Of a DNA stretch of 64,000 nucleotides, positions 53,701-64,000 are shown piece by piece. The translations under genes were made by a program, and so were the position numbers. The notes below the pieces were generated by a model. It made no database searches. It was not told where the DNA came from and saw nothing but the letters and a program-made list of their open reading frames with translations. Within the stretch, counting starts at the first letter, position 1. Each line of letters opens with the position of its first letter. The stretch is from Leptasterias polaris (Eukaryota > Echinodermata > Asteroidea > Forcipulatida > Asteriidae). The stretch lies in assembly GCA_037783415.1 (NCBI GenBank), contig JAZGTN010000089.1:3162001-3226000 (forward strand), read 5' to 3'.

Positions 53701-55749
53701 CCGAAGAACTATTCCATTTCAAGCTAAGGGGGGATAGATTTTTCTGACTCAGTGGGTGATGCGCTCGCACCCGTTCATCATGGCCGTACTGTGGTTGTGC
53801 CTGGTCGAGTCAGGGCGGAGGTAACAGTTTTATATATTAAACAAATTCTTATCGCGAAAAAATGTTTTTGACTGATGTCTTCGAAGCGACAAGTTAGTAA
53901 AAAGGTCTTCTGAATCGATGTAACCATTTTTATAGACCAACACGAAAGAACTCAACTGTCTGTAAAGAAAGGGAAACAACTTCGTTTCTTTTGCCAACAT
54001 TCTAAACAGTAATTGAGTGGTATTTTTTGTTTGTTTTTGTTTAATGGACTATTTAATGGATCGAACCATTTTTTGTGCATTAATTTTTTCGATCTCATTT
54101 GCGGGGGGCGGGGGCAAGGATTCTGAGCGGGGGGGCTCATGCCCCTCCCCCTGGTTACGTCACTGTAAACAAGAGAGCAAGTTTCCAATGACACCCCACC
54201 CTCCGTGGAAAGTTGTTCAATACATCAGAAGTATACCCAATTTGTTGTGGACGTTGTAGATTCAGCCCCACCCCCTCTTCCGCACACACTTAAATCACGC
54301 ACACTCTGTATTTCTAGATTTGACAATTTGCTAGTCATTGCTTTATGCCCGGCTAACTTGCCGCCTTGAACGGTCTCAGTGAAAAACGTTTTGCCCACAA
54401 AACCGATCAAAGTGAGTCTCATAGACCGCCTAACAACACTAATCTGAGGATTTCATTTTCGTCTATATTTGTATATTTTATTAAGTCTTTTCTTCCCCTT
54501 CTCTAACCCGTGGTGCGGGTCTAATACCTGTATTCCTGCCATGTAGGAAGAGACGGATCATGTAGTATGTTGGACTCGACAGTTCAAAGAGACCTATCTT
54601 CCGGCATGTGGGATGCACACAAGGCTTGGGAGCACAATTTACATCGTCTTACATTATAACCCACATGCTCCTGCCCAGATGGATAAGAGAAGAACAAATC
54701 TAAAAAGAAGTTAAAAAAATGGTAGAAAAAAGAAAGAAAAAAAGAAGAAAACAAAGAAAACAAACCACACACAAAACACTGACTGTTTTCAATTATTGAC
54801 ACATGTTGCGCTGCTATTTTCAGAAATCGTGTAAACCTCACGACTGTGTAAATTTTGTGCACAAAACAATAGCTAATAATAGCTCTAACGGTAATTTTGC
54901 AATGCGGTTGAAAAGAGAAGAGAGGCACCATGCTTGAAGTATTGGTTTCACGCCGATGTACACACGATTCTGAATTCAGGAAAATTTGTCAGTAATACAT
55001 CCAACGTGAGCTCTGAGAACGAAGAACAAAATTGCTTACCAAAATAATCTTGGCTTATTTGTATCTAAATGTGCATACAGTAAATGTAAAGATTGCTGTT
55101 TATGACTCAATTGTTAGGTATACGAACTATTTATTTTAGTCAAGATAATACATTGTTGTATGACAGGTTAAACTAAAATTAGAAATCGTTGATGCAGATG
55201 CAGGCAAAAGTTAACTGACCCCTTTCAAAACTACTTTTATAAAAAATGTAAAAGAAATATTAATTTTAACTTTGAGAACTGAATGAGCAACTTCCTTATT
55301 TTCTCTACTTTGATTTTCTCTCCCTTGTTAAAGATTGATGGGTGATAGTAAAACAAAATTAATGTTATTAAAACAAATGGTCTTCGCGGCTCGAAAGGGC
55401 TGCCATGTCGCATTGAATATTATTCGGATGGCACTGAATTTAATTGAACGGCGGGATCTAACGGTACAGACAAATGATTTTCCAATCATATCTATTAATT
55501 AGCCATTACTAATGTTTTATCTTAAAGGCAAATCAGGGTCCCGCGAATCTGCATTATGCAGGACGGACGTTTCAACTTTGAATTAGGGGTGTTGATATGT
55601 CACGTAACGAGTTAGCGAGTCTGTATATTTTCATGTAGTGGTTCTTTTATTATTTTTAAAATTCCTGACTGATGTAGCACTATAATAAGTTACTATATAA
55701 AATCTAATTTCGATCTAAGGGGCTGTTTTGTAATTTTAAAGGAAAAGAT

Positions 55750-56168
55750 ATGCTGCCACTTAATCCCTCCGCATTGCGAGGGAACATTGACTTTACCTAC
55801 TACAGAATAGAGCCCCACGTGGTCGTCCTTGGCAACCGTCATTTACGTATTAGGGCGGGGCATGACGGCTTGGGTTTTGACACGTCTGCAGATTTGAGTG
55901 GCATTTATTGTGTGGCCGTCAAGCCGTGTTCATCCCACCTCCACACATCACAGCAGAATAAAAACATTTCATCAGCTCCTTTCTTTACTACGTTTACGTC
56001 CGTACATTGTGAATCCCCCGTTCATCCACGTGCTTGAGCTGTCAACCTAAAGGATCCACAAAATCTCGGCGCTGAAACCGATTGAGCAAGACGGGTCCGA
56101 CGTGAGCCTTGTATGGTGCTACGATCGTGTAACGTAGCTGTCTTTTCCTTCTCGTTCTTTTTTGGGAC
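55750..56168 (+). promoter_or_regulatory. PBX promoter and 5' UTR region
   Basis: The stretch before the PBX ATG is less AT-rich than its surroundings. It holds a CACGTG E-box near 55816, a CTTGGCAACC half-site of RFX type and a GC box GGGCGGGG near 55853. No TATA box is evident. A 95-codon open frame (55750-56037) shows no recognisable domain and is more likely promoter or leader sequence than a gene. The transcription start cannot be placed by eye. Confidence 0.5.
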
Positions 56169-56467
56169 ATGGACGATCAACAAAGGTCCCTAATGCAACA
56201 CCAGGGAGCCCTAGTGCCTAGCATGCACTCCGTGTCGGCGGGCCATGTGGTGCATTCGCCCCATCACCAGCAATCCATGGCGAGCTTGGCGAACCTCCAC
56301 CATGGCATGCAACCGCCACCCGTAACCAGCCACGGCACGGTGGACCAACAGCAGGGTCAGCATGCCGAGCACACGCACTCGCAGGAGGCGAGAAAGCAGG
56401 AAATCGGAGATATTCTACAGCAAATCATGACCATAACCGATCAGAGTTTAGACGAAGCCCAAGCAAG
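56169..56467 (+). CDS. PBX: PBX coding exon 1
   Basis: Encodes residues 1-99 plus two bases. The first ~75 residues are low complexity ([12 protein letters not shown]..., repeated H, Q, S, P) and differ from vertebrate paralogues. [20 protein letters not shown] and SLDEAQA then match the PBC-A domain. The exon ends in the R codon, split 2/1, at donor GTGAGT, the same position as in vertebrate PBX genes. Confidence 0.97.
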
Positions 56468-56962
56468 GTGAGTGTCATTTACAATACAATGTAACGAGAA
56501 TCCATTGCACTGGTTGTGTTCAATGAATGTTGTCGTTTTGTTGTGTATTCTTTCGTGTGTCGTGTTTGTGCGTGTTACATGTCGCAGTTGACAACTCAAG
56601 TTCAAGGGAGATCATGTAACATTAGCCGGTGCAACTTGAGGAGCAGAAAGCAGTCCGATTCCCATGTTTTTCTGTAGCTTCTCCTACCACCATGGATACA
56701 CACCATGTCCCAGCGATCGCGGAGCTGAGCGAGCAATGTTGTGATTGTGCACGGCACACCATGTCGTGGTGTCGACTTCCAGTCTTTCTCGCTCTGCTAA
56801 ACCCCCTGTCGTCCTTCCGGATTTCTCGCTGCCCTGATGATTTATCCTCGGCCTAACTCGCCATGTCACCTCTCTCATTCACCCACAGAAAACACGCACT
56901 CAACTGTCATCGGATGAAGCCTGCTTTATTCAGCGTGCTTTGCGAAATCAAGGAAAAAACAG
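56169..56962 (+). CDS. PBX: PBX/extradenticle homolog, PBC-class TALE homeobox gene (5' two coding exons)
   Basis: PBX proteins are TALE homeodomain transcription factors that act in the nucleus as cofactors of HOX and MEIS/PREP proteins. Two exons (56169-56467 and 56889-56962) give about 124 residues. The variable N-terminus is rich in H, Q and S. It is followed by the PBC-A signature [38 protein letters not shown] and VLCEIKEKT, nearly identical to human PBX1-3. A TAA in frame at 56130-56132 and a GACATGG context support the start. The splice is AG/GTGAGT to CCACAG in phase 2. The next exon was not found before 64000, so the rest of PBC and the homeodomain lie to the right. The gene is transcribed away from SIN1. 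Confidence 0.97.
56468..56888 (+). other. PBX intron 1
   Basis: A short intron of 421 nt between donor GTGAGT and acceptor TTCACCCACAG. Its 3' half is GC-richer (with CCATGTCG-like segments) and repeat-free. An open frame at 56629-56856 has no recognised content. Confidence 0.92.
56889..56962 (+). CDS. PBX: PBX coding exon 2
   Basis: A 74-nt exon encoding [20 protein letters not shown] and KEKT. It is preceded by the acceptor TTCACCCACAG and followed by GTAAGG. Phase is 2 in and 1 out. It differs from human PBX1 at one visible position (S for N in ALFNVL). Confidence 0.97.
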
Positions 56963-59900
56963 GTAAGGTTTTACGGACCAAGTCATTCCCCGACCATGTC
57001 TGGTATTGTACCACCGTGGGCCGCACGACCCCGCACCAGCCATATTGGCCGATTGTCGGTCACTTTAGAGCTTGATCACGCGGGCCGAAGTTCTAGGTTT
57101 AAAACGCATAGTCAACCGTCTTGTCAAATGTTTATTACATTTGACACAGCAGGAATGCCCCAGATTTGTTGTCATGTGTGACATTAATGATACAAGATTG
57201 TCATCAATCCATCAGTTTTGCACGTTGTCAGTTTTCTTTAGATTGATAACTTTATGGTTTTACTTGTCACTTTGAAAACGCGCGCTTTGTGAACAGGAAC
57301 ACGGACATTACCGCGGCAACAATAATTTCTTGATTTCTTCCTTTCTGGTTGGAATTCTATTTTCAGTGTTTATTTGTCAGTATCTACTCATATTTTTTGT
57401 GGTTACTTATTAATTTTAAAATTCAAGCGAGAATATAGATGGTTCTGTTTCTCTTTTACTTTTTTTTTTTTTTTTAATTCGATTGCAACTCATGTTATTC
57501 ATTGTCCGTGACCAATTTATTTCCCTCCAAGATTTAGTAACTATACTTAAGGTGTGACATTACATTAGTTTGATAAATAGTAACACTTCAATGGCTTTGA
57601 TGATGTTTTGTTACAAGATCTGTTACAGTGAAGTCAGTGTTATGTGTTCCTATTGTCTTGTGCATTTAGCTGGTTATATTGTGATATGATTTTGCGCTTG
57701 AACGGCCATTTTGCGGTTTCCCGAAGGGAACAATGCCCTTTATAAAACGGCTTTTCGCCTAATCATTAAGTCAAGTTTAACAAAAGGCTTAAATTTATTC
57801 AGTAGCTAGCTCCATTAAAAAGTCTAGATGGCCTTCCCATTTAGCTTTTTCCCCCAGATATTTATTAGGCATGACAATTTGGCCCTTAATGTTTGTTGTT
57901 GATAGTTTCCAGGAATATTTTCCCAGAAGCAGAAGGAATACTTTGAAATACAATTTTGTTACAATGAATTGTAGCAATAACTTTAAAAGAATGTATCAAA
58001 ATGTGAGATGGGAAGGTGCTACTGTGCACTTCCTGTTGATGCTGTAGTGTAGTTTTTTAGTTCTACATTAAAATTGTAAATACAGTGAACAAAGCTAGAC
58101 CCTTTTCATTTGATTGAATTTTTTAATACAACATTTAGAAGATAAATGAGGGCAGGAAATGTGGATGTGATGTTGATTGTTGTTTTATTAATATACCTTC
58201 CAATGTTTGCATTTCAGTCAAAAAAAGTAAATTTGAATTAAGTTATAATCACATTTTTCATTTTCAAAATGTACTATTTGGACAATATTGGACAATTTCA
58301 GATTTTAGCAAAAATGAACAGCTATATTGAGGAAAGCTTATACTGTTGTATCAAATCAACTGAACAAATGGAAAAGGAAAACAATTGCAGATACCTTGTG
58401 ATCAAAAATGTTAAACTTGAATATCAATCATTGTTGTGTGGAAAACTAAAAAAGTGAAATATACACATTTAGTTTGTTTCGATTGTACAAATAGATCATA
58501 AATATTCATGTCAAGTTTTGTTTCTGAACATGATTTTACCAACCTCTATGTTAATACTATTCAATACCCATGACTTGATAATCCTCAAACTGACAAAGTG
58601 CTAAAAGATGCCAGTCCATGTGGTGTAATTTTATCGACAGCCACTCATATTGTGAATGCTCTGTGATTCATACTCCCATACTGGAGTGCCAGTACTTGTT
58701 AACGTTTCTACCGCTTGTGCATATCTGTCTGTGATTGAGAGCACACACACACACACAGATACAGTCAAGTCGCACACAAAAATGGATCCTCATGTAGCAT
58801 TGCATTGTATTGCACTTCAGTGCTATGGCCATAGAGTGGCGGCTTTGTATAAAGAAACAAGCCCACATGGCTACAGATTTCACAGCATCAAAGTTGAAAA
58901 TCACAAGTGTAAGAGAGGCATTAAGGCAAAAGCACAAACCAAGCTTACTGCTCCGCCGACAACCATAATGGGCTGAGCACTACTGACGGCCTTACCGCCT
59001 CCATGTCAGGTCAAATGAGGACAGTGTTTGCACAGCAAACCGATATAATTTTAAGACGGTCTCTATTTATGCAGACTTCATCTGACATAGTACATACATG
59101 TGGAAACGTACACATTGATTGTGACCGTTTGGCCAGCATCTGTTGCCAGGCATTGCTTGATGTAACAGATTAATTTCACCCGCTCTGTACTCGTGCTACC
59201 GATAAAAAAAATCTACCCTTTTTTTATCTGTTTAGATGGGCTTGACTCAATAGGTTGTATTTTGATCCCAGTTTGGGCTGTAAGACACACACAAGAGGGC
59301 CTGTGAGTGCATACCAAACAAGGCTAGGTTTTTTTTGAAAGAATGTTCCGATTTTTATCTTGTTCTATAGTTGCAGGGCACGGAGTATTGTTGTCGAAAC
59401 CGTTGAATTGTACAATGGATGAATAGGCATGGCCCAATAGTAGTTAAGCATTTGAAAATGAAAAGGGAAGCGGTATCATGCCAGTTTCAGTTTAGATCCA
59501 GCAAAAAAAAGAAAGATTATAAAATGTAATTTAACACACACAAAAAGAACAACTTGACTTTCAGTTATTTTTAAACCACCTACCAGAATCAGTTGTATTC
59601 ACTTGAACATTTAAAACATAATTTAGAAACAATACTTGTTTTGTAGTTTGCATGTGCTGACGACTGTTTCACTTTTTGTGATGCCCAGTGGTGCAGTTAG
59701 TTTAAACAAAATCTAGCTTTTAGCAACAGTTTTTAGTTCAGAATCTTGATCTGTCTTTGCTCTATGCTCTAACACTCCATGTTTTTTTTTAACTTCCAAA
59801 AGGTTTCCATTCCAGTTCTACCACATTGGATTAACATGTACTAAGATTATAACAAGGAAGACTCTCTATCTTAATCCAGAAATAATCTGGAGATTAGACC

Positions 59901-62900
59901 CAACGGATTAAGCAACAATTGTCCTGAATGGGGTATTGTTGAATGTTACCTTGGTAAACACATTGCAGTAATGATCACTTTGCTAATCCTGTTACAAGCT
60001 TGAAGTAAAATTCCAATTTATCTACATTTTTATAAACTATCATTATACCGATCCAATGCTGTTTACTGGCAGATATTTTCTGTTAAAATATCATTGGTTC
60101 ATTTAGATTTTTCCAATTAGTTGGTTGTAACTTGTGAGTGGAGCAGATGATGTGAGTAGAATAAAACGTCTAAATGAGCAGGATTTTTTCCCTAATTTAA
60201 TTTAAATTGTAATGAAAGATCTTGAAATGGATGTCATTTCTTTGTTCAACTTCTTAGAAGCGTCCCACATGAGAATTGGAACCATCATCCATGTTTGAAG
60301 TCAGTTCAGTTTCTTCTAAAAATTGCTTTTAAATTGAAAAAAAGATCATCACTTTTACAGTAAATTTAATTGTGACTTTAGTCACTGACTTTCTAGTGTC
60401 GGAGAATTTTGTTTCTGTGATTGTAGAGTCACCACACCGTGTGATCCAGCATTTGTGACCTGCATAATTTTCCCATTTTCTTTTGAAGTTGAGCGTATTA
60501 AACTTTAACTTCGTTGGGAATTTATGATGCAAAACATGTGCAGCGCTCTTGCCAGGCGCTGCTGTAGAACATGCAGTTCCAATCTGTTCACAATGCGAGA
60601 GATGTCCTGGTCCTAATTATGTTCACAAGCTCAACCTGAGGGGGATAAGGGGCCAAACATTCAATTCCTACAGGATTGGCTGTGACTTTGGATTGGTAGT
60701 AATCCCCTAGAAGTGCAAATGGAACAGGGTCAGGAGAAATCTATCTTGCCACAAATTGCTCTCTGTTTGCCTCTTGTTTTTTGGGCACTAGATACTTGGA
60801 ACAGTTCAGTCACAAATGTATATGCATACTTTTATGTTTGTTTTAAAATTTTGGGGGGAGTTCCATGTGAACAAATTCTTACACATTTAACCAAGTCAGG
60901 AGTTCAAGCACAAAATTAAACTTTCTCCGCCTTTTTATAGAGAAGAACCTTACAATTTGCAAAAGGGTCCAATCTGTGAAGCATACACATAAGTACATTT
61001 ACAAGTATCAAGTTTTCTTTTCAAGTTCAAATTGTTACCAATACAGAACAACTTAAAATTGTTCGGGCCAAGTTAAACGGTTTTTGTAATTTTTCAACCA
61101 CAGGTTTTTGGGGGCATGTGTTTACACACTGCGCCGACCTAATTGTTAACAATATGATGCAGAGTGATTTTTGTATTTACTTGTTTGCTCAAAGCCAGAA
61201 GCCTTGCAATAAATACATGCAAGTACCTATTAAGAAACCGTTTTTGTGTACAAAGTACAGATAATGATTTATGAAGCTTTTCTAAGCTTGACGCCATGCC
61301 AGTCAATTGTAACATAAAGATAACATTACTACAAAAAAATGCCTGGTTGGCTTATTTCTTTCATCACAGTATAGTTTTTGATCTATCGAACTTTGAACCC
61401 CTGACCTTTGCACCACGCTTGTGCTGAAGTTTACCCAATTTGAAACAACTGTGCATTGTGTAGTTGTGTTCATAAACAGACGTGTACTTTTGTCTGGGTT
61501 ATTTTATGTTTAACATGCTTGTATATTACTGAAGCCAAACCTGGCCTTTTTTTACTCACTGGTATAATCATGAAATCAGCTGCAGCGGCAGCCAGGGCGG
61601 ACATTTTTCCATATATCAAGTTGGGGGTTACCTCTGTGCCAGTATACACAATGCACAGTTCCTGAACCCACATATAAATCATCCTGATCTTACAGTAAAC
61701 TCATAACTAGTGCCTGACGTACCTTGGGGCACTTTGAACTATGGAGGCACTACTTAAAGGGAAGGTAACTGTACTGGTATTTCGACTCTAACCAGTTTCA
61801 ATAAGTAAATAATTTTCTGAACCTTTGGAAAATGTCTAACAAAGTATTTCTATCTCTTTTTTTTAAGAAAAAAGAAAAAGAAAGAAAAGTAAGTTTGATG
61901 CCAATTTGTTCTATTCAAAACTTTTTGTTAACTGGTTTTCAGAAGTCAGACAGCTTAGACCAATACACAAAAAAAGAACTGTTCTGAAAAGAAGCTGTAA
62001 TTGTTAACAGAACCCAAACAAACATGAACAGAAGTTGCTCCATTTGACATGGTTCATTTTTACAAAGACATGAAAGTGCATGCAGTTTTCAAAAGTGTAT
62101 TACTGGGCCATTTCCACAAAAGCACAAAATAAAAATCATTCTGAGCACATTTGACTGATTACACATTAACAAAATATATTCTATGTCAGTTTATGTGGTA
62201 TTTTGTTTTTGGGGGGGGGGGAGTTTTGGAGAAAAGGAAGTGAAGGATAAATTAGGTTGAAGTCCCAGGTGTTTTTTTTGTGGCAATCTTTATTTTATAT
62301 TGATACTGTCTTTTAGTGACATATACCAACTACCAAAATATACACAGTGCCTTTAATGTCAGGAATTTGGGCTTTATAGTAAGGGCTGTAACTAATCCAA
62401 TTTACCTTTTATATGCTATCTGCTGTATCAACTCAGACACCAGGTCTTTCGAAAATTTGAAGAAGAAAAAAAATGCAAGGCAATCGGGACACAATGAAAG
62501 GCAACGTTCTGCCCCAAAATTCACACAACAGAGGATCTGTCGTTGAGAGTTGTATCTATGGGCGCCTCTTTTTGGAGTGGACCCAACGAGTTTTGAATGG
62601 CTTTCAATTGTCATCAAGAAATACTAGTTTTTTATAAATGCCTGTTGTGATGACGGTTGATGCGTATTTTTGATTTGACAAGAGATGAAAAGAAACACTA
62701 ACTTTATACTTTTTATTGGATCAGCTGACATTAATCTTTTGAGCTAGACTGTAAAAAAAAAATTGGTTTGACGAAATCGGAGGTCAATTTTGAAATGACA
62801 TTTTTCCTCCTTAAAACAAGTTTGCATAATCGCCAACACCAAGCTATGTGGATTAATTTGAATGAGACCATTTATTTGGGTTTTGATTAACGCCTGAACT

Positions 62901-64000
62901 TCAATTAACTGCCCATCTTTGTAAGGCGCAAGTTGTTATTGCTGTACCACGTCGCAGGCAAATTGATGATCCGCTTGTATCACATCCGTAATCTTGAAAT
63001 TGCACAGCGTAAATTGACAGTCCGTTATTAGTGGATGGCAAGTTAAGAGTGAAGGTTAGAATGCAAGAAGGCTTCATTATCAGCATGCACAAGGCAAGCC
63101 CATCACTTCCATTCTCAAGGAGGGGCAAATCTTTAACACATGCCTCGTATGATATTGAAGATCGCATCCAGCACATTTTAAACTAATTTAAAAGTGTAGC
63201 CTGCACCATGCTAAGCTGAAATCGTGTTCTAATTCATGTCAGGTTTTTTGGGGGCACAGATGTGAAAAACACTCTGATGGGCATCGCTCACCAGAACACC
63301 AATTTAAACAAACAAATATTCAAACAAATCACAGATTTCAACCACCTTGTTTTTTGTTTGTTTTTCCTTCAAATTCTTAGTATCCCATTTTGCAGGGACA
63401 ATCAAAACTCAATTAAAACCTTAAAAGGGACGTTTGCAAAGCTCCCATTGTTGTTTTTGTTCTGCATGGATTGAAAGAATTTAAGATTCGAGCAATTCAC
63501 ATTTTTTAAATAGTTGAAACCTTTTTTTGAAATCGTTGCTTTGATTTAAGCGACTGTGGATTGTTCAAATACCAGCAGGGGGGGAGTCACAAAGGAACAA
63601 GCACTTCAAAATTTGTGATTGCAAACCATTGCATTGGACTTCACAATAGTCATCTAATAGAGTGTGTCCTATGCATGGGTGAACACACAGGTTATCTGTT
63701 GGCCAAGTTTTTACTATTTCAAATCACAGATTACATCGTTTACAGTATTTACTAAACCATTAATAGTAATCTGTTTTGGTGATAACATGAGGGAGCATTT
63801 CGTCACGAGGCAGCATGGACAAAGGAACGAAGCGAACCCCTTTTCGTTCTATCATATTTGGGAAAAATATGCCGTTTATGTGATATGGGATATCTATTGT
63901 ACTGCTCCAGTTGCGTGTCACTTATTCCACTTTGCGCGTGATAAAATATTTAGGGTATTGAATTAATGATAAAGAATCCAGACAGTTCTAGATGATGTTA
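56963..64000 (+). other. PBX intron 2 (partial)
   Basis: Follows the exon 2 donor and runs to the window end. The next PBX exon was not found. Contents are AT-rich sequence with a T run at 57460, a CA microsatellite at 58743-58760 and a G run at 62211-62222. A TTAA-type MITE end (AGTGCCTTTAA) lies near 62346-62356. Open frames here are short and unsupported. Confidence 0.8.

Larger units (their letters stand above)
51192..56168. other. Divergent intergenic region between SIN1 and PBX
   Basis: About 5 kb separates the two start codons. Contents: a G run at 51785-51800, a SINE (about 52240-52440), a foldback insertion (52658-52757), a candidate SIN1 first exon (53640-53700), G-rich/C-rich sequence at 54090-54160, repeat-poor sequence with homeodomain-type ATTA sites at 55376-55580, and the PBX promoter. 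No convincing coding exon was seen. MAVLWLCLVESGRR opens at 53780 with a possible GTAACA donor but has no further support. Confidence 0.7.

Noticed and set aside
55750..56037. 95-codon open frame just upstream of PBX
   Set aside because: No motif was recognised, and its composition follows the GC-richer promoter. Treated as promoter or leader sequence.
58656..58976. 106-codon plus-strand frame in PBX intron 2
   Set aside because: Crosses a CA microsatellite, has no PBX similarity (the next PBX exon should read like LSIRG and LDNMLLAEGV) and shows no splice context.

Overview
This window is from an animal nuclear genome. It has AT-rich non-coding DNA, large GT-AG introns, tRNA-derived SINEs, many small inverted-repeat transposons (MITEs) and long minisatellites. 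Only about 1.75 kb of the 64 kb is recognisable coding sequence. The proteins and repeats suggest a marine deuterostome invertebrate, possibly an echinoderm. That is an inference; nothing here fixes the species. || Two conserved genes lie head to head. (1) On the minus strand, nine coding exons between 51191 and 3155 encode the N-terminal ~459 residues of SIN1/MAPKAP1, the mTORC2 subunit. All eight internal junctions are in phase with GT-AG splice sites, and exon order follows the human protein: N-terminal segment, CRIM, Ras-binding-like region, PH domain. The last ~70 residues were not found; the exon 9 donor at 3154 implies they lie beyond the left edge. (2) On the plus strand, two exons (56169-56467 and 56889-56962) encode the N-terminus of a PBC-class TALE homeobox protein (PBX/extradenticle). 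The MEINOX-interacting PBC-A part is present. The rest of PBC and the homeodomain lie beyond the right edge. || Layout: 1-3154, intron after SIN1 exon 9, with several MITEs; 3155-51191, SIN1 exons 9 to 1 separated by introns of 0.3 to 21 kb that hold four minisatellites (12.7-13.4, 15.2-15.7, 26.1-27.3, 39.96-41.07 kb), a G-poor CAC/ACC-rich tract (44.5-45.05 kb), SINEs and MITEs; 51192-56168, ~5 kb shared intergenic/promoter region; 56169-64000, PBX exons 1-2 and the start of a large intron. || The SIN1-PBX divergent pair matches the human arrangement of MAPKAP1 (minus) and PBX3 (plus) at 9q33.3. This looks like very old microsynteny. A plausible reason is that regulatory DNA of the developmental gene PBX lies in introns of its housekeeping neighbour SIN1. 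Other highlights are a natural filled/empty site pair proving TTAA-targeted insertion of a MITE, a foldback insertion flanked by a 9-bp direct repeat, and a 23-nt G run (RNA sense) just inside the SIN1 intron 8 donor. No rRNA, functional tRNA gene, CRISPR array, viral gene or bacterial-type operon was seen.
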